In this document: piece after piece, positions 44,335-51,416 of the stretch
Layout of the letters: every line of letters starts with the position of its first letter
How positions within the stretch are numbered: the first letter of the stretch is position 1
Assembly (NCBI GenBank): GCA_020636075.1
Contig: JACJYO010000003.1
Span: 310,001 to 374,000, forward strand
Direction of reading: 5' to 3'
Origin: Lewinellaceae bacterium
GTDB taxonomy: Bacteria; Bacteroidota; Bacteroidia; Chitinophagales; Saprospiraceae
Length of the DNA stretch: 64,000 nt
Notes under the pieces: generated by a model
Databases searched by the model: none
Told to the model about the DNA's origin: nothing
The model's input: only the letters and a program-made list of their open reading frames with translations
Program-made: the position numbers and the translations under genes

Positions 44335-45405
44335 TCAGCTCGTTGCGGCCCACCATTGCGCCGTGCCATTAACGAAGGTAAGATCGCCCTCTATCCAAAA
44401 CGGGTTTTTCACCACCGTACGCTGCGGCAAGCCCAGGTCGGACATGATCGGGTAGGAGGCAAAATCCTGAAACGTAACTTCGTACTCCCCGCTCAACCAC
44501 CAGCCGCTGATAAATTTTCGCAAAAAACTGTTCGCGGCCACCACTCCCTGAAAACAGGCCACTTCCGATTTATCGACCGCCCGGTATTGTTTCAAAAACA
44601 CCATCGGAATATCGGCGTGCAACAAGTCTTCCAGTTCGTGAATGATAAACGGCAGCCCCAGTTTGAAATTTTCATCGGTTGGAATACGCTCGAAGGTATC
44701 TTTCACTGCCTTCCAGGCTTCGCCATGGGACTTCCAGGAGGCGCCGGCTGGTTGCGGTTTATCGGTAGTCTTGTTGATATTGAGCCAGGGCTGGAAAGCC
44801 GCAGTTTGCGGATTGGCCTTGTCAAATTTGGTAAAACCGTAGGCGTCCACGCCAAACTTGTCGGCCACACCGGGGTTGTCCGGAAAATCAAAACGGGCCA
44901 TCGATTTGGCGAAGCCCATTTGCTCGCGGCCGCATACCAGCGAAAACGGGTTGTCGATCAGGATGTAGGGAATGTAGCAGACCATGCGCTGAGCAACCCA
45001 CTGGCCCTGCGCATTTTTGGTGCATTCGGCCAGAGGCATAAAAAACTGCACACCGGTTTCGGCCACGTAGCCGTATTTTTTGTAGTTCGGATCGGTGGTG
45101 TAGCCCCGTGTGATGAACGACATCACCATCATCATGTGCGTGGTGAGCGGGTAGTACCGCAGACGTTCGCTCAAGGGGCTGAAGTTGAGCCGCTGGTTGC
45201 ACATATTCAACAGGTTGGCATAGGTTCCCTCCAGGGGGAAACAATACATCATCGTCTGGTCGGCATTGCCAGGCACGGGTATCTGAATTTCGTTGGGGTA
45301 CTCGATGTATTGCGGGATGAATCCAGGCGGATTGGGAGGAGCGGGTGGAGGGTTGAAATGAAACAGGCGGCAAAGCCAGTTCCAGATTTTTTTTAAAAAT
45401 GCCAT
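44335..45405 (-). CDS. Acetoacetate-decarboxylase-like protein
   Basis: 356 aa from the ATG at 45405; an earlier in-frame ATG at 45435 overlaps the -7 promoter box and is rejected. The core resembles acetoacetate decarboxylase: YIPYILIDNPFSLVCGREQMGFAKSMARFDF aligns with the Schiff-base segment of that family, GREx2GFPKKLA. The catalytic Lys is kept (Lys167) but the neighbouring Lys is Ser and Pro is Ala. It may therefore be a decarboxylase or aldolase-dehydratase with another substrate. A proline-rich N-terminus (FNPPPAPPNPPGF) follows a short amphipathic helix. First gene of a four-gene leftward set. Confidence 0.7.
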   Translation of the reverse strand: MAFLKKIWNWLCRLFHFNPPPAPPNPPGFIPQYIEYPNEIQIPVPGNADQTMMYCFPLEGTYANLLNMCNQRLNFSPLSERLRYYPLTTHMMMVMSFITRGYTTDPNYKKYGYVAETGVQFFMPLAECTKNAQGQWVAQRMVCYIPYILIDNPFSLVCGREQMGFAKSMARFDFPDNPGVADKFGVDAYGFTKFDKANPQTAAFQPWLNINKTTDKPQPAGASWKSHGEAWKAVKDTFERIPTDENFKLGLPFIIHELEDLLHADIPMVFLKQYRAVDKSEVACFQGVVAANSFLRKFISGWWLSGEYEVTFQDFASYPIMSDLGLPQRTVVKNPFWIEGDLTFVNGTAQWWAATS

Positions 45406-45430
45406 TACAGAGGGTCTTGATGTGTGTACC

Positions 45431-45438
45431 GACAAATG
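45431..45438 (-). promoter_or_regulatory. -7 box upstream of the ADC-like gene
   Basis: Minus-strand TACATTTG matches TAnnTTTG exactly, 25 bases before the ATG at 45405. No TTG stands at 19-21 bases upstream. It is the likely promoter of the ADC-like / Pyr4-like / FAD oxidoreductase / cyclase set. Confidence 0.45.
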
Positions 45439-45526
45439 TAGTTAAACCCCGTAGTAATTTGTATTTCCAAAAAACCGGTAAACTAAAATAGAATAGGTCT
45501 ACTGTTTAAAATGCCGAAATAAAAAT

Positions 45527-45555
45527 GCCCGATGCCTCAATTTGAAGCAACGGGC
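45527..45555 (-). terminator. Terminator of the DUF5602-like lipoprotein gene
   Basis: On the minus strand GCCCGTTGC, a loop TTCAAATTGAG, then GCATCGGGC and directly ATTTTTATTT. The stem has eight to nine pairs. It lies 25 bases past the stop codon at 45580. Confidence 0.75.
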
Positions 45556-45579
45556 GGTCACCGTTCTAAATGTATTTTT

Positions 45580-46338
45580 TTAGCGCTTTACAAAACCTGT
45601 CAGGTAGAAATTGTGCGCGTCGGCGTCGTGGTCGTGTTTGAATCCAAATTTTGTCGGATAGTACTTGCCCGGAAAACGATAGGCTGTAACAGCCGGGATA
45701 GCCTTTTCAAAATTGTGCTTCTCCTCGATAAATGCTTTCGTGATCATCGGCTCATAAAAAGTCATTTTGCCATCGAACGAACCAAAAATGAAGGTCTCCG
45801 TGAAGGGTTGGCCGTTTAATTCCGGTGCCGTCACATCGATCCAGTGCGCACCCATGGTGGGTACAAGGCCGGTGTTGATGTAGGTTACCGGTACTTGTCC
45901 GGCCGGCAACGGTTTGGCGCCGGCAACGGTATCGGCGGGCGTAATAGCCAGGCGTTCGGCTTCGGAGGTCATGTAAAAGTGAAAATCGAAGTGCGGTTTG
46001 TCGTAGATGCCGAGCGGTTCGTGACCATGCGGGTTATAGCCGGCCCACATGTGCACAAACGGAGTTTCATTGTCGCCTGTAGGAAAGTCGAGGCTCCAAT
46101 CCACATCAGCCGACAACGCGTCAAAGCTATTGAAGGCCGCTTCCGGAATAGTAAAGCCCATTTCAACCGGGTGCCCGTCTTCATCGGTGGTAATGTAGGT
46201 GCTCAGGGTGCTGCCCTGGTAATTGGTTTTTTCGCCGATTTGAGTACCCGATTTGTCTTTTTTGCAAGCGCCTGCAAACAACAGTGCGGCTACAGCCAGC
46301 ATAGTCAGCGGGCGAACAGATAACGTGATTGCTTTCAT
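45580..46338 (-). CDS. Lipoprotein, DUF5602/TTHB210-like
   Basis: 252 aa from the ATG at 46338, which puts a lipobox LLFAGAC directly after the hydrophobic N-terminus (lipid on Cys25). The body contains VHMWAGYNPHGHEPLGIYDKPHFDFHFYM, ITPADTVAGAKPLPAGQVPVTYI, PTMGAHWIDVTAPELNGQPFTETFIFGSFDGKMTFYEPM: a His-rich beta fold I associate with DUF5602 proteins of unknown function, possibly metal-binding. It is divergent from the TetR gene; the 269-base gap between them holds the TetR operators, so the regulator might also control it. Confidence 0.7.
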   Translation of the reverse strand: MKAITLSVRPLTMLAVAALLFAGACKKDKSGTQIGEKTNYQGSTLSTYITTDEDGHPVEMGFTIPEAAFNSFDALSADVDWSLDFPTGDNETPFVHMWAGYNPHGHEPLGIYDKPHFDFHFYMTSEAERLAITPADTVAGAKPLPAGQVPVTYINTGLVPTMGAHWIDVTAPELNGQPFTETFIFGSFDGKMTFYEPMITKAFIEEKHNFEKAIPAVTAYRFPGKYYPTKFGFKHDHDADAHNFYLTGFVKR

Positions 46339-46515
46339 AATGTACTTAAAGAATGTGTTGAGTGAAAAAAGGATTGCTTCAATTAGTCCAGCTTGCAACG
46401 GGGCCACCATTATTGCCATACCCGTTTTGAATGATATGGGCCGTAGGACGTTGGCCTCCTGGCCAAGGTTGCAGCGCTCAATGAAGCACCGGGATACTTC
46501 TGTTTTCCAGGCGGT

Positions 46516-46531
46516 TTAACTTTTTGGTTAA
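46516..46531. promoter_or_regulatory. TetR operator, distal copy
   Basis: TTAAC-TTTTTG-GTTAA, a dyad with five-base half sites, upstream of the tetR -33 element. Together with three flanking bases it is an exact 19-base inverted copy of the proximal site at 46587-46602. Confidence 0.75.
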
Positions 46532-46548
46532 AAAAATTGGTCAAAAGC

Positions 46549-46579
46549 TTGACAAGAAAAAATAACGCCCTTACTTTTG
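46549..46579 (+). promoter_or_regulatory. tetR promoter between two operators
   Basis: TTG at 46549-46551, a 20-base spacer and TACTTTTG at 46572-46579, an exact TAnnTTTG match. The ATG is at 46608. The two operators flank the promoter at 46516-46531 and 46587-46602, so bound repressor could block both polymerase entry and early elongation. Confidence 0.75.
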
Positions 46580-46586
46580 CCCCGAG

Positions 46587-46602
46587 TTAACCAAAAAGTT
46601 AA
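46587..46602. promoter_or_regulatory. TetR operator, proximal copy
   Basis: TTAAC-CAAAAA-GTTAA, the reverse complement of the distal site, eight bases downstream of the -7 box and five bases before the tetR ATG. Confidence 0.75.
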
Positions 46603-46607
46603 ACCTG

Positions 46608-47243
46608 ATGGACAATATAAATCAGCCTGAAACTACACCCGGCAGCCCCGACAGTACCGAGCAGCGCATCTTTGATGCCGCACATGAATTATTTGTGCTC
46701 AAAGGGCTGGACGGCGCCAAAATGCAGGAGATCGCCGACAAGGCCGGCATCAATAAAGCCCTGCTCCACTACTACTACCGCTCCAAGGAAAAACTATACG
46801 AGATGGTGGCCAAAGCCGTGATCAGCCGGGCACTACCGATCATTCAAAACCTGCTGGAATCGGACGACCCGCTGGAAGAAAAGATCAGCCGCTTCATCGA
46901 TTTTTATATCGACATGGTCAGCCGCAACCCCTTTGTTCCGCTCTTTGTGATCAACGAATTGAATAAGCATCCCGACCGTTTTTTTGAAGCGATTCTCCCC
47001 AAAGAGTTGCCCCGGCCGCATAATTTTTTCCGGCAGGTGGAAGAAGAAATTGCGAAGGGCAACCTCCGCCCCGTAAAACCCCAGCACCTGCTCGTCAACG
47101 TCGTATCACTTTGCGTTTTTCCCTTCGTGGCCAAACCCATGATCCGTATAGTATTGGGACTCGATCAACAGGAAATTAAAGCTTTCCTGGCGCAGCGTAA
47201 GGAAGAAGTTAAAGCCTTTGTTTTTCAGGCGATAAAGACCTGA
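46608..47243 (+). CDS. TetR-family regulator of the efflux gene set
   Basis: 211 aa. The N-terminal helix-turn-helix domain fits TetR (TEQRIFDAAHELFVLKGLDGAKMQEIADKAGINKALLHYYYRSKEKLYEMV). The C-terminal ligand and dimer domain is helical (YIDMVSRNPFVPLFVINELNKHP). It precedes TolC, HlyD, two ATPases and two permeases on the same strand, the composition of the CecR-controlled ybhGFSR genes in enterobacteria. The two matching operators around its own promoter indicate autorepression. Inducer unknown, probably a toxic compound moved by the pump. Confidence 0.93.
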   Translation: MDNINQPETTPGSPDSTEQRIFDAAHELFVLKGLDGAKMQEIADKAGINKALLHYYYRSKEKLYEMVAKAVISRALPIIQNLLESDDPLEEKISRFIDFYIDMVSRNPFVPLFVINELNKHPDRFFEAILPKELPRPHNFFRQVEEEIAKGNLRPVKPQHLLVNVVSLCVFPFVAKPMIRIVLGLDQQEIKAFLAQRKEEVKAFVFQAIKT

Positions 47244-47267
47244 ATTGTGCTCCCGATTTTCTCCGCC

Positions 47268-47397
47268 CAGGCAATTTCTCAGCCCAGGCATTCATGCCTG
47301 GGACGGAAGAAATGAATCTTTTTTCCCAGGCATGAATGCCTGGGCGGAGAACCATGAATGCCTGGGCGGAGAACCAGTAATGCCTGGGCGGAGAAAG
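47268..47397. repeat. CCCAGGCATKMATGCCTGGG palindromes and 22-bp tandem repeats
   Basis: Two 20-bp perfect palindromes at 47283-47302 (CCCAGGCATTCATGCCTGGG) and 47325-47344 (CCCAGGCATGAATGCCTGGG). The second runs into three tandem 22-base units, ATGAATGCCTGGGCGGAGAA plus two bases, at 47332, 47354 and 47376, the last diverged at its start. An inverted half copy CTCCGCCCAGGCA lies at ~47270. It is placed between tetR and tolC. Confidence 0.85.
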
Positions 47398-47478
47398 GGT
47401 CCGAACGGAGAATATCTCTGAACAAATAAAAGAACCTTAAAGTCGGGTATTCACACCTGATCAGAAAATAATGAATTC

Positions 47479-48747
47479 ATGAAATACACAACAATTATCC
47501 TGTTCAACCTGCTGTTTTGGTCCATCGCACTACCCGCTGCCGACACATTGAGTGTCGATCAGGTGCGCGCTCTGGCAGAACAAAACAGCCCCTTGCAGCA
47601 ACAAAAAGCATTTGCCGAAACACAGGCGGCGCTGCGGTTGCGCAACATTCGCAGCAACAGCCTTCCGCGCATTCAGTTTTCCGGCCAGGCCACGTATCAA
47701 AGCGATGTTTTCGGCTTCCCGAATGACAACCCTGTTTTTCAGGTACCTGTAGTTCCCAAAGACCAATACAAAGCCAGTGTCGATGTCAGCCAGCGCATCT
47801 GGGACGGAAATTCCGATAAGTACCTGCGCCAACAGCAGGAACTCGAACGGATGCGTACCCTGGCACAAACAGACGTGGACGTATTCCAGGTTCGGGAAGC
47901 CGTTACCGGCTTGTTTTTCAATGTGCTGCTGCTCCAGGAAAAGGAGGCGATTCTGACGGCATCGCTGGTAAACCTGCAAACCCGGCAACGCCAGGCCGAC
48001 GCTGCCGTGAGCGGTGGTGTTGCGCTGCGGACGGCAGCCGATCAGGTGCAGATTCAAATCCTGCAAACCGAACAGCAGATCGCCGATGCCCGCACCGACC
48101 AAACAGCGCTAAAAGAAATCCTGGCCATCTGGATGGGCCGCCCGGACACTGATTTTTATTTAAAAACAAAAACCTACGCCCTACGCCCTACGCCCCCTGC
48201 GCCGCAACGGCCCGAATACCAGTTGTTTCAGTTGCAGCAACAAAGTTTGCAACTGGGCCAGGATATGCTTCGCTTGCAGGCACAACCCCGGGTTGAGTTG
48301 TTCGCACAAGCCGGTTTGGGCCGCCCTAATCCTTTTAATTTTTTTGAAACCGGCTTTGAACCCTTCGGACTAATTGGCGTGCGGGCAGTGTGGACCCCTG
48401 TTGACTGGGGCAATCGCAGTCGCGAGCGCGAAGCCCTTACCCTCCAGGCCAAAATGGTAGACGCCCAACGGCAGGCCTTCGATCAACGCCTGGAAGCCGC
48501 TACAACCAAAGACAAAACAGATGCAACCAAGGCACAGGCACTGCTCGAACAAGACGATGCCATCATTGCGTTGCAGGAAGATATTGTACGGCGTGCCGAA
48601 GCTCAGGTGCAAAACGGCGTCATGACCAATACCGACTATCTCAGTCAACTCAATTTGCTCACCCAAGTCAAACTCACGCGCAAAACGCACGAAATCCAGG
48701 CCTTGCAGGCGCAGGAATTGCTGCGCGCAAAAATTGGCGATAACTAA
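47479..48747 (+). CDS. TolC-family outer membrane efflux protein
   Basis: 422 aa. Signal peptide MKYTTIILFNLLFWSIALPAA. The rest shows the two helical-hairpin halves of the OEP fold (LSVDQVRALAEQNSPLQQQKAFAETQAALRLRNIRSNSLPRI; LLQEKEAILTASLVNLQTRQRQADAAVSGGVALRTAADQV; RRAEAQVQNGVMTNTDYLSQLNLLTQVKLTRK). It should form the outer membrane channel of the pump with the HlyD protein and ABC parts downstream. No TetR operator of the TTAAC type lies directly before it, so its control probably depends on read-through from tetR. Confidence 0.93.
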   Translation: MKYTTIILFNLLFWSIALPAADTLSVDQVRALAEQNSPLQQQKAFAETQAALRLRNIRSNSLPRIQFSGQATYQSDVFGFPNDNPVFQVPVVPKDQYKASVDVSQRIWDGNSDKYLRQQQELERMRTLAQTDVDVFQVREAVTGLFFNVLLLQEKEAILTASLVNLQTRQRQADAAVSGGVALRTAADQVQIQILQTEQQIADARTDQTALKEILAIWMGRPDTDFYLKTKTYALRPTPPAPQRPEYQLFQLQQQSLQLGQDMLRLQAQPRVELFAQAGLGRPNPFNFFETGFEPFGLIGVRAVWTPVDWGNRSREREALTLQAKMVDAQRQAFDQRLEAATTKDKTDATKAQALLEQDDAIIALQEDIVRRAEAQVQNGVMTNTDYLSQLNLLTQVKLTRKTHEIQALQAQELLRAKIGDN

Positions 48748-48754
48748 AATGATT

Positions 48755-48906
48755 TACCACGGAGACATGGAGCACACGGAATTCCGCCTTCGGCGAAATG
48801 GGTTTAGACAGGATTAACAAGATCAACATGTTTTTCATGTAAATCCTGTCTAGTTAAATAACCGCCGAAGGAGAAAAATTCCATGTCCGCCATGCCTCCG
48901 TGGTGA
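48755..48906. repeat. Nested inverted repeat between tolC and hlyD genes
   Basis: Outer words TACCACGGAGACATGGAG (48755-48772) and CATGCCTCCGTGGTGA (to ~48906), then CCGCCTTCGGCG against CGCCGAAGG, then GACAGGATT against AATCCTGTC with a centre of ACATGTTTTTCATGT. It is of the same family as the element at 53417 and uses the CACCACGGAGG outer arm found at 27449. Confidence 0.75.
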
Positions 48907-48929
48907 AAAAAAATTAAAAAAAACTCAAC

Positions 48930-49865
48930 ATGAAATACCCACTCATCACCCTGTCCCTGCTCCTGTCGTTGGCCGCCTGTAAAGACAATGGCCCTCAAGC
49001 CGATGCTTATGGCAATTTTGAAACCGATGAAATGATCGTGAGCGCCGAGGCAAGCGGCCGGATCCTTGAACTCAATTTGGAAGAAGGGCAAGTTTTGTCC
49101 GTCGGCCAAACGCTGGGCCGTATCGACTCTACGCAGTTAGTTTTGAAAAAAGAACAACTGCAAGCAGCCATTCGGGCCATTGCCGCCAAAAGCCCGGCTA
49201 TCAGTGCACAATTGGCGGTTTTTGAAAAACAAGTCAACACCACCAAACAGCAACTCAGCGCCCTGAAGCGCGAAAAACAGCGGGTAGAATCTCTGCTCAA
49301 AAGCGACGCCGCTACGCCCAAACAACTCGACGACCTGAACGATCAGATCGTGCTGGCCGAGCGGCAGATGGATGTCATCCTCGAACAGCGCAGCGCCACC
49401 GATGCGACACTCAGTACTCAAAAAAGCGGTTTGCTGGCTGAGATCCTGCCTTTGCAAAAACAAATTGCACAGCTGGAAGATCAGATTGAAAAATGCCATA
49501 TCGTCAATCCCACGGCAGGGACCGTCCTCAGCACCTATGCCGAGCCGGGTGAGATCGCCACTTTTGGTAAACCACTGTACAAACTGGCCAATCTCGACCA
49601 TATGATCCTGCGGGCTTATGTAGCCGGCGATCAGTTGGGGAATGTTCAGTTGGGGCAATCGGTAAAGGTAGCGATCGATGCTCCCGACGGCGCCATGCAA
49701 GAGTTCCCGGGCAAAGTCACCTGGATTTCATCGAAAGCGGAGTTTACACCCAAGATTATTCAGACGAAATCCGAGCGCGTCAATTTGGTGTATGCGGTAA
49801 AAATTGAAGTGGAAAACCCGGAGGGCAAGTTGAAGATCGGCATGCCGGGCGAGGTTCGACTTTGA
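48930..49865 (+). CDS. HlyD/YbhG-type periplasmic adaptor lipoprotein
   Basis: 311 aa. Lipobox LLSLAAC with lipid on Cys17. A biotinyl-lipoyl-like domain (VSAEASGRILELNLEEGQVLSVGQTLGRIDS) is split by a long coiled-coil hairpin (~75-195, KQVNTTKQQLSALKREKQRVESLLKSDAATPKQLDDL) and followed by beta-barrel parts (AGTVLSTYAEPGEIATFGKPLYKLANLDHMILRAYVAGDQL). It joins the inner membrane ABC transporter to the TolC protein. Same strand as the neighbours; the ABC genes follow after the inserted GxxExxY gene. Confidence 0.94.
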   Translation: MKYPLITLSLLLSLAACKDNGPQADAYGNFETDEMIVSAEASGRILELNLEEGQVLSVGQTLGRIDSTQLVLKKEQLQAAIRAIAAKSPAISAQLAVFEKQVNTTKQQLSALKREKQRVESLLKSDAATPKQLDDLNDQIVLAERQMDVILEQRSATDATLSTQKSGLLAEILPLQKQIAQLEDQIEKCHIVNPTAGTVLSTYAEPGEIATFGKPLYKLANLDHMILRAYVAGDQLGNVQLGQSVKVAIDAPDGAMQEFPGKVTWISSKAEFTPKIIQTKSERVNLVYAVKIEVENPEGKLKIGMPGEVRL

Positions 49866-49873
49866 TCTTTTTT

Positions 49874-50361
49874 CACCACGGAGACATGGAGAACACGGAG
49901 ATTTATTCTTCTGGCAATGTTGAATATAACTCGTTGACTAAAGAAAACATTTGTGAATTCAGGTTCGCTGTATTGAAGTTAAATCCCAATGCCTTTGGCT
50001 TTTGAAGCAATTTCATATAGGTAAGCACCTGCGCTTTATGAATTGGCATTATCACCTCAACTGACTTGTTTTCGATAAGGATTGTATCATTTACCAAAAG
50101 GTCAAACCTTAAGTCCGCCTGAAGTTTAAGGCCTTTGTAATGGACTGGAACTTTTCCTTGTCGTTGAACCTCAAAGCCAGCTAATGTGAGTTCATGTTGC
50201 AAACAGGCTTCATACACAGATTCTAGAAGACCTGGGCCAAGGTGTTGATGTACTTCAATAGCACAACCAATAATTTCATAGGACCAACTGTGAATTAGTT
50301 TTTTAGTCATAAAAATCAATACACAAAAGTATTTCTCTGTGTCCTCCGTGCCTCCGTGGTG
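49874..50361. mobile_element. Inverted-repeat-bounded insert carrying a GxxExxY gene
   Basis: 28-base arms CACCACGGAGACATGGAGAA onward (49874-49901) and their reverse complement (50334-50361) match at 24 of 28 positions, all differences being transitions. They enclose exactly one gene, on the strand opposite to the efflux genes. The arms belong to the CACCACGGAGG family seen at 27449, 48755 and 53417. No transposase and no clear target-site duplication are seen. Mobility is inference. Confidence 0.55.
49903..50310 (-). CDS. GxxExxY protein (putative PD-(D/E)XK-like)
   Basis: 135 aa from the ATG at 50310; an open frame extends upstream to 50451 but reads through the inverted repeat (HHGGTEDTEK) and is not likely coding. 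The family motif is GPGLLESVY in AIEVHQHLGPGLLESVYEACLQHEL. A nuclease-like core follows: LRFDLLVNDTILIENKSVEVIMPIHKAQVLTYMKLL, with Asp, Glu-x-Lys and Gln in the order of PD-(D/E)XK enzymes. The function of this family is not established. It lies antisense inside the efflux gene set. Confidence 0.9.
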   Translation of the reverse strand: MTKKLIHSWSYEIIGCAIEVHQHLGPGLLESVYEACLQHELTLAGFEVQRQGKVPVHYKGLKLQADLRFDLLVNDTILIENKSVEVIMPIHKAQVLTYMKLLQKPKALGFNFNTANLNSQMFSLVNELYSTLPEE

Positions 50362-50454
50362 AATCAGAACTTCAATATCCCAAAATGCTCCAAAAAACAC
50401 CTCAAAAACCACAGTTGCCAACACATTTATTTTAATTACATGTAAAAGCAAATC

Positions 50455-51414
50455 ATGTCAATCCTGTCAATAAAAGCAAACAGCCTGTCCAAAGCCTACG
50501 GAACCGTCCAGGCGGTGAAAAACGTCAGTTTCGACGTCCGGAAAGGCGAAATATTCGGCCTCATCGGTCCCGATGGCGCCGGCAAGACCACACTGTTTCG
50601 CATACTGACCAGCCTGTTGCTTCCAGACGCCGGTCAGGCCAGTGTCGACGGGCTCGACGTGGTGCAGGACTTTAAATTGTTGCGCCAGCGGATCGGCTAC
50701 ATGCCCGGGCGATTTTCCCTGTATCAGGATCTGACGGTGCAGGAAAACCTTCAGTTTTTTGCCAATGTATTCGGTACAACCATTGAAAAAAACTACGCGC
50801 TCATCCGGGATATATATGTCCAGCTCGAGCCCTTCAAACACCGGCGTGCCGGTGCACTTTCGGGTGGCATGAAGCAAAAACTGGCGCTTTGTTGTGCGCT
50901 CATTCACAAACCCCGGGTACTCTTTCTGGATGAACCCGGAACGGGTGTCGACCCGGTGTCGCGCAAGGAATTTTGGGAAATGCTGCGCCGTTTGCGCGAT
51001 TCCGACATTACCATCCTTGTCAGCACCCCGTACATGGATGAAGCCGAACTCTGCGACCGCGTGGCGCTCCTGCAAAAAGGCGAAATAATGGCTATTGATA
51101 CGCCAGAAGGTATCACAGCCAGTTACCAGCGCCCGCTTTTCGCCGCCCGCTCCGACGACATGTACCGCCTCATTACCGACCTGCGCACGCTGGAGCCCGG
51201 CGCCGATTGCTATGCCTTTGGCGAGTATGCGCACCTGGCTTTGGCTGGCACCGCTAGTCGTTCTGCGACACCCACTCGTCCTACGACTTTGAGTCGTAGG
51301 ACGAGTACGGAAACAATCCAGCAATACCTCGAAAGCAAAGGCCACCAAAACGTTGAAGTATTGAACGCTACGGCCACTATCGAGGACTGTTTTATCGAAC
51401 TCATGCACGACTGA
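50455..51414 (+). CDS. ABC exporter ATPase, first half of a split YbhF-like pair
   Basis: 319 aa. Walker A GPDGAGKTT, signature LSGGMKQK, Walker B VLFLDEP followed by GTGVDP (the usual Thr after Pro is Gly). It corresponds to the N-terminal ATPase of the fused YbhF protein; the stop is two bases before the next ATPase start. Residues 274-284 (TRPTTLSRRTS) are encoded exactly by a 33-bp palindrome that also occurs between genes at 27469 and 39268. It lies in a variable stretch before the conserved end IEDCFIELMHD, so the enzyme may still work. Confidence 0.94.
   Translation: MSILSIKANSLSKAYGTVQAVKNVSFDVRKGEIFGLIGPDGAGKTTLFRILTSLLLPDAGQASVDGLDVVQDFKLLRQRIGYMPGRFSLYQDLTVQENLQFFANVFGTTIEKNYALIRDIYVQLEPFKHRRAGALSGGMKQKLALCCALIHKPRVLFLDEPGTGVDPVSRKEFWEMLRRLRDSDITILVSTPYMDEAELCDRVALLQKGEIMAIDTPEGITASYQRPLFAARSDDMYRLITDLRTLEPGADCYAFGEYAHLALAGTASRSATPTRPTTLSRRTSTETIQQYLESKGHQNVEVLNATATIEDCFIELMHD
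51274..51306. repeat. 33-bp palindrome, copy 3, in frame inside an ABC ATPase gene
   Basis: Arms ACTCGTCCTACGACT and AGTCGTAGGACGAGT identical to those at 27469 and 39268, with loop TTG. Its 33 bases start on a codon boundary and equal 11 codons without a stop. Confidence 0.95.
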
Positions 51415-51416
51415 TC

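Noticed and set aside
44230..45396. 388-codon plus-strand open frame
   Set aside because: Antisense to the acetoacetate-decarboxylase-like gene; His-rich composition typical of a shadow frame.
47332..47397. 22-bp tandem units as a possible CRISPR or origin iteron array
   Set aside because: Units are adjacent without spacers, only three copies, and no replication or cas gene is near.
49874..50361. Complete transposon or IS element around the GxxExxY gene
   Set aside because: No transposase gene and no target-site duplication could be found by eye; kept only as a repeat-bounded insert.
50311..50451. Upstream extension of the GxxExxY gene
   Set aside because: It encodes the inverted repeat arm (HHGGTEDTEK), a known type of false N-terminus in genomes with CACCACGGAGG repeats.
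50467..51408. 313-codon minus-strand open frame
   Set aside because: Antisense to an ABC ATPase with complete Walker motifs.
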